Both the position numbers and the translations under genes were made by a program. Of a DNA stretch of 64,000 nucleotides, positions 52,468 to 60,380 are shown piece after piece (position 1 is the first letter of the stretch; every line of letters starts with the position of its first letter). Below the pieces are notes generated by a model. The model was not told the DNA's origin. It saw only the letters and a list, made by a program, of their open reading frames with translations, and did no database searches. This DNA comes from Nitrosospira multiformis. Lineage in GTDB: Bacteria; Pseudomonadota; Gammaproteobacteria; Burkholderiales; Nitrosomonadaceae. The DNA is taken from the NCBI RefSeq assembly GCF_900103165.1, contig NZ_FNKY01000001.1:3100001-3164000 (forward strand), in the 5' to 3' direction.

Positions 52468-54087
52468 CTAACCGCTATCACCATGCAGACAAACGGCACA
52501 CTCTTCCTGATGATCAATGCACGGCTGAAATTGGCGTAGAAATACCATTTCGTTCAACACAAATGAGACAACCTCACCCGTGTTCGGATCTTTTTTAAAC
52601 TCGATGGTTTCAAAACAAAAGGCTCCCAGTTTTTGTTTGAAACGCAGCCCGCCGATCGGCTGCAATAGCGTCTCGTATGCCACGCCATAACTCAGGTAGA
52701 TCTGATTCACTCTATAGATAACTTCTACTTTTCCAAAAGTGGCATGACGATACAAGCCAGCCAATTCCTCCCATGACTCAGGCGCCGCTGGCTGTTTTCG
52801 CAAACGGCTTAGCCTCTCATAAAAAACCTGGTCGCCCAGGGTAATTGTGGCATCTCCCTTGCCCAGGCCGCTAATCCTGAGCATCTGGTGGCGACAATCG
52901 CCATTAAGCATAAAATACGCATTTCTTGAATGGGGATAGAGATTAATCCGGCAATCGTCCCGAATAAATTCCGGGACATTTCCATCTTCCCCCTTGAAAC
53001 GCACAACGCTCCTTCTGTTTCCGGCAAGGACATTGAACCTCCCGGTACGCCGTCCAAAATGGGGCAAAAAACTGCCACCCACTCTTTCCCGGCAAACCTG
53101 ATATAGAATCTCTCTCAGCTCGTTGTTGCAAGTGGCGTGATTACCCAAAGCAACACCCACCAGGCCTAGATCGGGAATCATAAACATGAAACCGGAAAAA
53201 CCCGAACTGCTTCCGGCGGAGTAATAGAAAGGCAAATCGTCTATCGCCTCCACAAACAACCCGAGGCAAGCACTGGAGTGGGGACTCACCTTGTGCCGAT
53301 CCACCAGCATCTGCTCAACCACCCCGCTCACTATGAAATTAACACGGTGGCCTTCGCCAACGAAGCTGACCAGCCAACGGAGGTAGTCATCGGCAGTGGA
53401 AATCATACCTGCGGCAGAATTTGGCAAGGGGAGGTGTGGACAAGGCACGGAGGGTTCCCCAAGGTCGGGGGAGCCGAAATACCAGCCCTTCCAATACCCG
53501 GTCGCGAGATCGCCGTTCGATTGTTCGCCATTATCGGCAAAACCGCTGCGGTGCATTCCAAGAGGAGAAAAAACCGCTTTGGATATAAAAGCGTCAGCGG
53601 CATCGCCACTGATACTTTCGATCACCTTACCTAGCAAATAGTATCCCCAATTCGAATACTTGAAATGTTCTCCGGGCGCGAACAGCAATTGCGAAGAACT
53701 GATTCGCAACAGCGTATCTTTGTCGGAATAGGCACGGGAATGATAAGGTCCCCGAGCCAGCCCTGCGGTATGGCTCAGGAGATGGGAAATGGTGATGGAG
53801 CGGAATTCCGGGCGCGTTTCCAGCTCCGGAATATAACAGGCGATGGAGTCGTCCGGATCCAACCGGCCCTGACTGGCCAGTTGCAAAACGGCATGCGCAA
53901 CGACCGGTTTTGTCAGACAACCTATCCGGAATAAGTGCCTGGATTCCAGCCGTTCGCCGGACGACAGGTCGCTGACACCGAGTTCACAATTGAAAAGTTC
54001 ACTGCCATTTTGGGCGACGCGAATGCTGAGTCCGGGTATCCGCCGTATACGCATCCTGTATTGCAGATCGGCGAGCAAATCGTTCAC
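52468..54087 (-). CDS. Beta-lactamase-fold (class C/S12) hydrolase with Cys in the SxxK motif
   Basis: 539 residues from GTG 54087 (GGAAG upstream). The N-terminal ~350 residues follow the S12/AmpC-like fold: F-R-I-G-C-L-T-K-P, H-L-L-S-H-T-A-G-L near 102-110, and Y-S-N at 144-146. In the first motif residue 57 is Cys (codon TGT) where the nucleophile Ser is expected, while Lys60 is kept. The third motif, usually H/K-x-G, reads G-S-S-S-G. The C-terminal ~180 residues form a lipocalin-like extension common in this family. It may be a cysteine hydrolase or transferase, or an inactive binding protein. There is no signal peptide, unlike true beta-lactamases. Confidence 0.85.
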   Translation of the reverse strand: MNDLLADLQYRMRIRRIPGLSIRVAQNGSELFNCELGVSDLSSGERLESRHLFRIGCLTKPVVAHAVLQLASQGRLDPDDSIACYIPELETRPEFRSITISHLLSHTAGLARGPYHSRAYSDKDTLLRISSSQLLFAPGEHFKYSNWGYYLLGKVIESISGDAADAFISKAVFSPLGMHRSGFADNGEQSNGDLATGYWKGWYFGSPDLGEPSVPCPHLPLPNSAAGMISTADDYLRWLVSFVGEGHRVNFIVSGVVEQMLVDRHKVSPHSSACLGLFVEAIDDLPFYYSAGSSSGFSGFMFMIPDLGLVGVALGNHATCNNELREILYQVCRERVGGSFLPHFGRRTGRFNVLAGNRRSVVRFKGEDGNVPEFIRDDCRINLYPHSRNAYFMLNGDCRHQMLRISGLGKGDATITLGDQVFYERLSRLRKQPAAPESWEELAGLYRHATFGKVEVIYRVNQIYLSYGVAYETLLQPIGGLRFKQKLGAFCFETIEFKKDPNTGEVVSFVLNEMVFLRQFQPCIDHQEECAVCLHGDSG

Positions 54088-54309
54088 TTACATGCTTCCG
54101 CAATTCCGGGGTCATCATGGGGCAAATTCCAACTCACCAGGTATTCAACATCCCGCACGGACATCGCTTTCGTCCCGTTGACTGCTTCTCTGATTATGCA
54201 GAGGTTGTCCCGCCTTTTCGGGCGTATTGCAAGGCATCAGCCCAGACCCGAAACGCCAAACCGATGAAGCAATAAACTCGAACCGGTTTGGCGCCCCCAC
54301 ACACACGGC

Positions 54310-54337
54310 GCCCGAAAAGACGACATCCTTTCCGGGC
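54310..54337 (-). terminator. Hairpin after the Pro-Glu repeat gene
   Basis: GCCCG-A-AAAG pairs with CTTT-C-CGGGC, with one mismatch, around a 7-8 nt loop, just after the stop of the 54349 gene on the minus strand. No U-run follows, and a second GGCGCC palindrome lies next to it. It may be a processing or partial termination signal within the operon. Confidence 0.35.
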
Positions 54338-54348
54338 TACCCGTACGG

Positions 54349-55026
54349 TCAAGAGAAATTGATTTGAGCCGCTTCAATAAGAGGCGTGGAGCCGCAAATA
54401 AATGGCGGTTTACCACCGTTTATTGTGACACCCGTTACGGTGTAAGTCTCCATGTACTGGGCCATTTCCAGCACTGTGTCCATAGCGATGAGCGTGTGCT
54501 TCAGCGTTTTCTGGCTGTCGGCGGTCCACTGCTTCAAGAACGTATTGGACCCCGTTACACTGTCTGGTTTATTTTGCTGCAGCCAGGTTTGCAACTCGAT
54601 CACCAGGTTCGTCTGTATTATGCCTATGCCATTCGCATCAGCAGTCTTGTAATCGAAACCTTGCATTTGCTCGATGACATGCTTCCACCAGTCAATTGGC
54701 GCATTTGGGTTTTTTTGCTTGTCTGCCGCAACCGCTTTAAGAATTTGCGTTACGCCGACATTGAGCGCAGTAACCAAGCCGGCGATTGCCAACTGTTTGA
54801 GAGCTTCTTGAAAGAATGCTTTTACCGTGGCTGACGCACCTCCGCCCTCGCTAGGTTCTGGTTCCGGTTCCGGCTCAGGTTCCGGCTCGGGTTCTGGTTC
54901 TGGCTCCGGTTCCGGATCTCCACCTTCGATTTTCCAGAGGTAGGTGTCTTCCACGCTGGCGGCATACTTCATGTGCGCTTCGTCTACGGGTTCGAAATCC
55001 TTTTGTGGGTCGTTTTGTGCTTTCAT
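54349..55026 (-). CDS. Protein with a Pro-Glu dipeptide repeat, unknown function
   Basis: 225 residues from ATG 55026 behind AAGGAG. Three parts can be seen. Residues 1-36 are a polar leader-like stretch ending K-I-E-G-G-D. Residues 38-58 are an uninterrupted run of Pro-Glu dipeptides, encoded by imperfect 6-bp repeats (about 54853-54915). From about 66 to the end is a globular-looking domain with a hydrophobic helix (70-95) and a Trp/Gln-rich middle. There is no signal peptide. Its own ribosome-binding site and operon position suggest a structural or substrate protein for the enzymes around it. A rigid PE spacer between two domains is the simplest reading. I know no family. Confidence 0.75.
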   Translation of the reverse strand: MKAQNDPQKDFEPVDEAHMKYAASVEDTYLWKIEGGDPEPEPEPEPEPEPEPEPEPEPSEGGGASATVKAFFQEALKQLAIAGLVTALNVGVTQILKAVAADKQKNPNAPIDWWKHVIEQMQGFDYKTADANGIGIIQTNLVIELQTWLQQNKPDSVTGSNTFLKQWTADSQKTLKHTLIAMDTVLEMAQYMETYTVTGVTINGGKPPFICGSTPLIEAAQINFS

Positions 55027-55122
55027 ATTTTTCTCCTTTGGTTTTGCTGGACGCTCATATAGAACTAGAAACTCTCTTAATTAATTAATCGCAACCCCCG
55101 TCTCTGCCGGTGGTCGTTTAAC

Positions 55123-56688
55123 TTAATGAATGGACAACCGCTCTTGCAGGAGCGCCAGCAAGGACTTGCCAAGCTTACGATCTATCGCAGCCCGTCTTTT
55201 AACCTTGCTTTCAGCAGTGGGCTCCAACAAATCGTAGTCTTTATCGCCATTCATTTTGAAAAGCCTGTTGGCTTCCCAAAACACATACTCGCCATCTTGG
55301 GTTCTTGAATAGTCCAGAGCAGTCACGTCACTTCCACTTGCTCGCCCTGCACGCGCTAAAAGTCCCAGGTCAGACTCGCTTCCACGAATAAAGTCTCTAT
55401 TGGCAGCAGCCGAGTCTGCGAATGATTCGGAGGAAGCAAAATTCACCAGCCAGTGGGTGCTGACCGTCTTGTGCCGCAAGACCACGTTGTTGCCCACCAC
55501 ATAGGCGCGGCACTTGTGATATCTACCCTGCTCATCCGCGATGTCGATAAATTCAATGGCGAGATTGGGTGGAGGCAAAACGCCTGCGCCTCCCGAAGCC
55601 AGGAATTGGGTACGCTTCGCGTTCACCAGCGCCCGGGCCTCGTCAACACCATGAACCAACCGCATTTGCTGACCACGGTGAATACCATCGACGCGCAGAA
55701 TCAGGGGGTAAGGAAGCTCAATATCGTCGACACTGGCAAACTTCTGGAATTTTGGGCAACGAATACCCGCCTGCCGCAAGTTACCCAATATAGTGGAATG
55801 TCGAACGTCCCATCCGCTAAATACGCTATTAATAACGGGTATCCGGCGTGCTTCGCAAGCCTTTTCAAATACCATTGCGTGATATACGAAGTCATTGCTC
55901 CGGTGCCGGTAACTCCAGAAAACCACGCCTCTGACACTATGCGGATCGAGTTCGATGCTGTCGTCCCAGGGTTGGCAGAGGGACCAGGAAAGACCACAGT
56001 TCTCCAGCGCCCAGACTAGTTGGCGGGACGCCCCAAATTCGGAAAATTTCTCCAGGGTTGAGTCAGCCGAGACAACGATAACTTCGCTCTTCCGCGCTTT
56101 TTTCTCCGCTTGCGAACCCTTTCTTTCGCCAAAGTACCCTGGATTCTGCCGGTATCGTGAACTCGCACCGGACTCCATCGGTGGGGCCTTCATTTCCAAT
56201 TCCGATACGCCCAGCAAGATCTCGGCAACGCCACAAAAAGGAGACATGATCGGCCGATTTGCGGACCATAACTCACAATAGCGACACTTTTGCGCCCACG
56301 TCAGATGCCCTGCCTGCGCCAACCCTTTTTTTAATTCCAGGTGGTGCTGCTTCCAGCGTTGCCAGTATTTGAGCAACTCAGCCTGCCAGGGGCTGCTGCG
56401 ACGGAGTTCGACCCAAGCCTGAAGGATTTCCCGACATTGGACGTCCGACCACTCGGGATGACCCTCAATTTCTTGACCGAGGAGCCCCCACAAGTCGCTG
56501 TCAGATAGGCGAGCCCAAGCATCCGCAACGTTTTTAGTAGTAGGCATGCCCGCTTCTTGCAGGACGCCAGAATCGAATGCGAGGCCGTTTCGACCGGAGG
56601 TGAAAACTCGGGCCATATCCAGAGTCGCCAAGGGTAAAACCCTCTCATGGTCGAGCGGCCAGCGCACTGGTTCCATGGCGTTAATCAT
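55123..56688 (-). CDS. ATP-grasp family enzyme
   Basis: 521 residues from ATG 56688, which overlaps the P450 stop by four bases (ATGA). The first ~200 residues have no recognised fold and contain Cys residues in C-R-Y-C and S-P-F-C-G. From about 200 on an ATP-grasp layout appears: a Rossmann-like N-subdomain, nucleotide-binding L-P-Y-P-L-I-L-R-V-D-G near 345-355, and the Mg-binding segment A-L-D-Y-S-R-T-Q-D-G-E-Y-V-F-W-E-A-N-R near 470. Such enzymes join a carboxylate to an amine, thiol or hydroxyl with ATP. In peptide pathways they make amide or ester links. The substrate is unknown; the Glu-rich neighbour at 54349 is one candidate. Confidence 0.8.
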   Translation of the reverse strand: MINAMEPVRWPLDHERVLPLATLDMARVFTSGRNGLAFDSGVLQEAGMPTTKNVADAWARLSDSDLWGLLGQEIEGHPEWSDVQCREILQAWVELRRSSPWQAELLKYWQRWKQHHLELKKGLAQAGHLTWAQKCRYCELWSANRPIMSPFCGVAEILLGVSELEMKAPPMESGASSRYRQNPGYFGERKGSQAEKKARKSEVIVVSADSTLEKFSEFGASRQLVWALENCGLSWSLCQPWDDSIELDPHSVRGVVFWSYRHRSNDFVYHAMVFEKACEARRIPVINSVFSGWDVRHSTILGNLRQAGIRCPKFQKFASVDDIELPYPLILRVDGIHRGQQMRLVHGVDEARALVNAKRTQFLASGGAGVLPPPNLAIEFIDIADEQGRYHKCRAYVVGNNVVLRHKTVSTHWLVNFASSESFADSAAANRDFIRGSESDLGLLARAGRASGSDVTALDYSRTQDGEYVFWEANRLFKMNGDKDYDLLEPTAESKVKRRAAIDRKLGKSLLALLQERLSIH

Positions 56689-57953
56689 ACAGCGATCGCC
56701 TTTTCGATCAGCTCGCGCCGCGCATAGATTCTGTCGTCTACCGGAAAAGAGACTAAACGGCCATTTGTACCCAATGGCAAGCCAACATAGTCTTTTACGT
56801 AGTCCTCGGGAAGGGTTAGATGCAAGTTGCACTCCTCTGAGCATACATATTTGAGAACCTCAACCAACATTCCAATTGAGTACACCCGGCCCGTGCATGA
56901 CCGCTTGCCCAAACCAAATGGCATAAACTTGCAACCCTTCGTCGAATTGGCTGCAGCAAAGCGCTGGGGACGGAAATCATCAGGATCCTCCCAAACGTTC
57001 TCATTGCGATGCAGGCCAAAGACGGACACCATGAAATCCGTAACCTCTTCTTTTGATCGTCCGCTTTTTTCCCATATCCCTTTTTCCTCATAGCCGAATT
57101 GACGGAATGGGGGAAAAAGGCGGAGAACTTCGTTGACGAAGTGTTTTGCCATCGTCTCATCGTCACGGATCTTATCGACATATTCCGGGCGTGCCGCGAG
57201 ACACAACAACATGGAGCTCATGGCCGCAGACAAAACGTATGAAGACACCAGGATACTGGTCAACTCCCCCCTGAACTGCGCCCTGGAGATTTTGCCGCTT
57301 TGCTTCAATTCGATCAGATGGGCATACCAACTCCCTTCTTTCGGAGTCGCAAATTCAAACATCATCTTTTCGAGTTTGACTGTGATTTTCCTGGTGTAAT
57401 GATCGCTCTTGAAGAATATCAAATCGATGATTTTCCGCATGGGCCCAAAACTGGGGAATTGCATGCCTAGCGCATACATCACCCCGTCCAGGTGCATTGG
57501 CCGCGTACCCGGTTGAAAATCGATTTCCCGGATATGCTCCCGCAAGGATTCCAGTACATTCGCACCCAGCAAGTTCGACGACATGCTAAGGTATACCGCT
57601 GGAATAAGGCTGCTCGACAGGCGCAACTCCCTGCTGTTACCCGTCATAAAGACTTCGTCGACGAGTTTCTTCGCAATGTCGGGATAGCGTTCCTGGGCCG
57701 GCACGCACTGGAGAAATATGCTTCTTAAAAATTGTGCGTGCCCGTCATCGCTGACCACGATGGAGTCGTGGCTGAGGTGAAAGCGGCTCAACATGTCTCT
57801 CGTCAACTGCGAGCGCGTGAAGTTGCCTCCCTTGAGATACTCTTTCACCCGATCGGGGTCGGCGCTGTACTCCAGAAGATTTCTCAACCATGGCAAACTG
57901 TATAGGTGATCAGTGCCCTTCCATTGGAATCTGTCCAGTAGTGATTGAAACAT
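56685..57953 (-). CDS. Cytochrome P450 with atypical I-helix
   Basis: 422 residues from ATG 57953 behind GAGGGGAG. The haem loop F-M-P-F-G-L-G-K-R-S-C-T-G has the axial Cys at 353. The ExxR motif E-V-L-R is at 275-278 and a PERF-like D-D-F-R-P-Q-R-F follows. In the I-helix the usual A-G-x-D/E-T-T reads S-S-Y-V-L-S (237-242), so both the acid and the Thr used for oxygen activation are missing. It may use peroxide, do radical coupling, or have another chemistry. No membrane anchor; a separate ferredoxin partner is not seen nearby. First of the coupled pair with the ATP-grasp gene. Confidence 0.9.
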   Translation of the reverse strand: MFQSLLDRFQWKGTDHLYSLPWLRNLLEYSADPDRVKEYLKGGNFTRSQLTRDMLSRFHLSHDSIVVSDDGHAQFLRSIFLQCVPAQERYPDIAKKLVDEVFMTGNSRELRLSSSLIPAVYLSMSSNLLGANVLESLREHIREIDFQPGTRPMHLDGVMYALGMQFPSFGPMRKIIDLIFFKSDHYTRKITVKLEKMMFEFATPKEGSWYAHLIELKQSGKISRAQFRGELTSILVSSYVLSAAMSSMLLCLAARPEYVDKIRDDETMAKHFVNEVLRLFPPFRQFGYEEKGIWEKSGRSKEEVTDFMVSVFGLHRNENVWEDPDDFRPQRFAAANSTKGCKFMPFGLGKRSCTGRVYSIGMLVEVLKYVCSEECNLHLTLPEDYVKDYVGLPLGTNGRLVSFPVDDRIYARRELIEKAIAV

Positions 57954-58019
57954 GAGCTCCCCTCTCCCCAGGCCAATAATTACCACTACACGAGCGCTGC
58001 CCCTCTTCTCAAGGCTCGA

Positions 58020-58562
58020 TCAGACATCAAGGACGCGTGCGAATTTCCTCTTGATAAACCCTAGCCGGGCAGACTGATAAGACAACCCGACGAAAAGCGC
58101 TGCTTTAAGTATTCCAAACCGAATCCAATAGGGCAACCACTGCTGGCCGATCCCGTTGAGGCCATACTGATAAACCCTGTCAACCAACTGCACATCTGAG
58201 AAATGCGTAATCTTTTTGTTAACCAGGCTTGCCGTTGCGAATGTATACAAATCTTTGGCAAGATCGTACTCACCCAACTTCACCAGCGCCGTAATCTTGC
58301 GGAGATGATCACGCCAAAATACAGCCCACTCATCGTTATTGCATCGAGAAACAATCTCTGGCGCAATTTCGTAGTAGAGGTCTACAGCAGAAAGCTCTTT
58401 CTTGCTTTTCATCTTGTTGTCACGGAGGTACCGCGCAAGTTCTAACGGTTCGCAGTCGTCAGGCAAACCCTGCGCCTCGACAGTGGCGGTCGTTAAAAAA
58501 CACGCCCTGGCTGGATCAGGCTTTAATTCGTTTGGCTTTTTTTCACTCACTTTCTTATTCAT
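58020..58562 (-). CDS. Protein with CFLTTA...GLPDDC motif, unknown function
   Basis: 180 residues from ATG 58562 behind GGAAGGAGTG. After a charged 20-residue N-terminus comes C-F-L-T-T-A-T, then G-L-P-D-D-C-E-P-L, then L-A-R-Y-L-R-D-N and later Y-Y-E-I-A-P-E-I-V. I recall this spacing (C-x-x-T-T-A...D-D-C...L-R-x-F-R-D...Y-Y-x-x-A-P) from small proteins and domains of many bacteria, but cannot name a function. The C-terminal part has one weakly hydrophobic helix (about 148-165). It is the first enzyme-cluster gene after the regulator, 66 bp before the P450, so it may be a substrate, carrier or assembly protein for the cluster. Confidence 0.72.
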   Translation of the reverse strand: MNKKVSEKKPNELKPDPARACFLTTATVEAQGLPDDCEPLELARYLRDNKMKSKKELSAVDLYYEIAPEIVSRCNNDEWAVFWRDHLRKITALVKLGEYDLAKDLYTFATASLVNKKITHFSDVQLVDRVYQYGLNGIGQQWLPYWIRFGILKAALFVGLSYQSARLGFIKRKFARVLDV

Positions 58563-58733
58563 ATTTCACTCCTTCCAGATGAATTAAGTGTTTGGATCGA
58601 CACAAGGTCGGTAACCCCGTTTCTTTGATTGAGTCATTCATGACACGAACGCCAGGGAGCTTATACTGCTACTTCTGCTACTAATGGATAGAGGCCGGAC
58701 TAGTCGAAACGATTACTGATTCTTCGAAAGCAA

Positions 58734-59069
58734 TTACAGTTGTATCCTGCGCCTGTCATGATGGCAGCTGTCGCGCCTGCCCATCTTCCGCCTATCGTAT
58801 TGCTGGGCATTACGCCGGCTTATCAGCCGCCGCTCGGAGGTATCGGCCGCAGTTTCAATCCGCTCCATCTGCCCTTCTCCGGCGATTAGCCAATCAAAGG
58901 AAAAAGCAAACACGGAATGAATAATCAGCAGTTTTTTGATCTCAGGCGTGGCGACCCCATTTTCCCACGCTGAAACGGCGGCTTTGGAAACGCCGCACAA
59001 TTCCCCTAACTGGCTCTGGGTAAGTTTGTATTTGTTTCGAAGCTGGACAAGTCTTGAGCCGATACTCAT
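58734..59069 (-). CDS. XRE-family (Cro/C1-type) transcriptional regulator
   Basis: 111 residues. The helix-turn-helix is at about 8-62: L-R-N-K-Y-K-L-T-Q-S-Q-L-G-E-L-C-G-V-S-K-A-A-V-S-A-W-E-N-G, then F-D-W-L-I-A-G-E-G. The C-terminal third is unusually Arg-rich (R-R-L-I-S-R-R-N and D-R-R-K-M-G-R-R), with no effector domain. It lies 171 bp upstream of the 58020 gene on the same strand and is the obvious local regulator of the minus-strand cluster. Confidence 0.9.
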   Translation of the reverse strand: MSIGSRLVQLRNKYKLTQSQLGELCGVSKAAVSAWENGVATPEIKKLLIIHSVFAFSFDWLIAGEGQMERIETAADTSERRLISRRNAQQYDRRKMGRRDSCHHDRRRIQL

Positions 59070-59284
59070 TCTAAATTGATGCTCCAGCGCAATTGAAAGT
59101 ACATTTAAAATGTATATAAGGCAAAGCTTAATGCTGTTATAAGGTAATTGTCAAATATCTTTTTACTCCAATAAGGACGCCTTCCACTTTTCATTACGTC
59201 ACACCTTGACGATACGCACAGACATACCGACGACAGATCAATAAAGAAGCGTTGGAGTTTGCTCACTTAATAGTGAAGCAGAGC

Positions 59285-59334
59285 TGACCTGCTCCCCGTA
59301 ATTAGCGACACGGTGCAGTAGAATCCTGGGTTGC
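59285..59334 (-). mobile_element. Decayed right end of an IS3-family element
   Basis: The 50 bases from 59285 align with the right end of the IS at 46890-48080, read inward from its tip. The first ten (TGACCTGCTC) are identical and about 42 of 50 match overall, after which similarity is lost. The tip faces left, toward the cluster, so it is inverted with respect to the complete IS. The rest of the 59070-59432 spacer shows no gene. Confidence 0.75.
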
Positions 59335-59432
59335 ATGACCCGCTTGGTCGTTTCGTAACTTCTCTATCAATTTAATCGGAGGATCAGCCAAGCCGGTCAG
59401 GTTTCCATACTACGGAAGAACATCGTGCTATC

Positions 59433-59855
59433 TCATCGGGCTGGCCTCACGCAGCTGACGTCACCCTCCGGGCAATTTATCAGCCTGATAAGTTCCTCGG
59501 TGCGAGCGCGGGTCATCCGGGTCGCACATCGCCATTTGACCATGTCCTGTACGCTGCCTCCCTGACTGGCGCTGCTCTCGAAGTCGCAGGCAGCGGTACG
59601 ATAGTGGATCCAGGCCTTCTGGGTGTGCCGCAGTTGGTTTCGTGGCTTCTGAGCAAGACTTTCAGCCAGCATTTTATAGCTGACTGCGTAGGCTTCCGTT
59701 GCAACGAGAAATTCTTCGTGGGCACAGCGCCCCAAGTCCGCTTGCGTGACTGGCGACGCACAGTCCTGTGCGAATGCAACACCGGCCATGTACGTCATGC
59801 ACAGCAGCGGCGCGGCTGTAAGTGCCCGGCCAAGTGTGTGGGCGAATTGGTTCAT
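59433..59855 (-). CDS. LprI-like (DUF1311) exported protein
   Basis: 140 residues with a signal peptide ending V-A-F-A-Q near residue 29. The mature part has the DUF1311 pattern: L-G-R-C-A-H-E-E-F, L-R-H-T-Q-K-A-W-I-H-Y-R-T-A-A-C and a late C-A-T-R-M-T-R-A-R-T. Paired cysteines should form disulfides. Relatives include the mycobacterial lysozyme inhibitor LprI, so periplasmic protection is possible but unproven. Stands alone next to the IS remnant. Confidence 0.85.
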   Translation of the reverse strand: MNQFAHTLGRALTAAPLLCMTYMAGVAFAQDCASPVTQADLGRCAHEEFLVATEAYAVSYKMLAESLAQKPRNQLRHTQKAWIHYRTAACDFESSASQGGSVQDMVKWRCATRMTRARTEELIRLINCPEGDVSCVRPAR

Positions 59856-60380
59856 TCTTTACTCCAGCAGGTTAAATCAACACAATCAGCGCAAAATCGC
59901 TGAATGCGGAGAGCGTGGGCCGCGGATCATTCAGCTCATTCATCTCACTTATATGTGAGCCGCTGGTTACTCATTTACAGTTATTATTGATCGGCGTCGA
60001 TGGAATGCAGGCTCATTTTCAGTTATCTCTGAACCCTGACTGCAGTATCCCGATGGCATTCCTCCCTTCGTCAGGGTCGCCCTGTGGTATTCCGGGCTCG
60101 ACTTCCAATGAACTTCAGTCCGTCACAGGAAGTAGAAAGCGACTAAGCCGAGTTTACTGCTCCATTCGTTCGGTTACCAATAATTTGAGGCAACGTATCC
60201 TCTTGATACACTCCTGCGGTTTTTTTATTGAGGCAATTCGCACGTTACTGCACGGTGGATATTTTTATGAATATGGCCTATAAATAATTTGATTAGTATC
60301 GGTTTGGACGACAAACCTTGGCAATAACAAATAGCCCAGAATGGGCAGCTGGTCAATAATTCCTTAAGGGGAGAACATCG
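59856..60380. other. Spacer with no gene seen
   Basis: 525 bp between the divergent DUF1311 and glucosidase genes. Short frames here have no supporting features. The AT-rich stretch near 60250-60300 is the likely promoter area of the glucosidase operon. AAGGGGAG precedes its ATG. Confidence 0.5.

Noticed and set aside
54849-54916. Possible CRISPR or tandem-repeat locus
   Set aside because: The short repeats are the coding DNA of the Pro-Glu tract; there are no spacers. No CRISPR array was seen anywhere in the window.
59915-60283. 122-codon plus-strand frame upstream of the glucosidase
   Set aside because: No recognised features, and it ends within the likely promoter region of the next operon.
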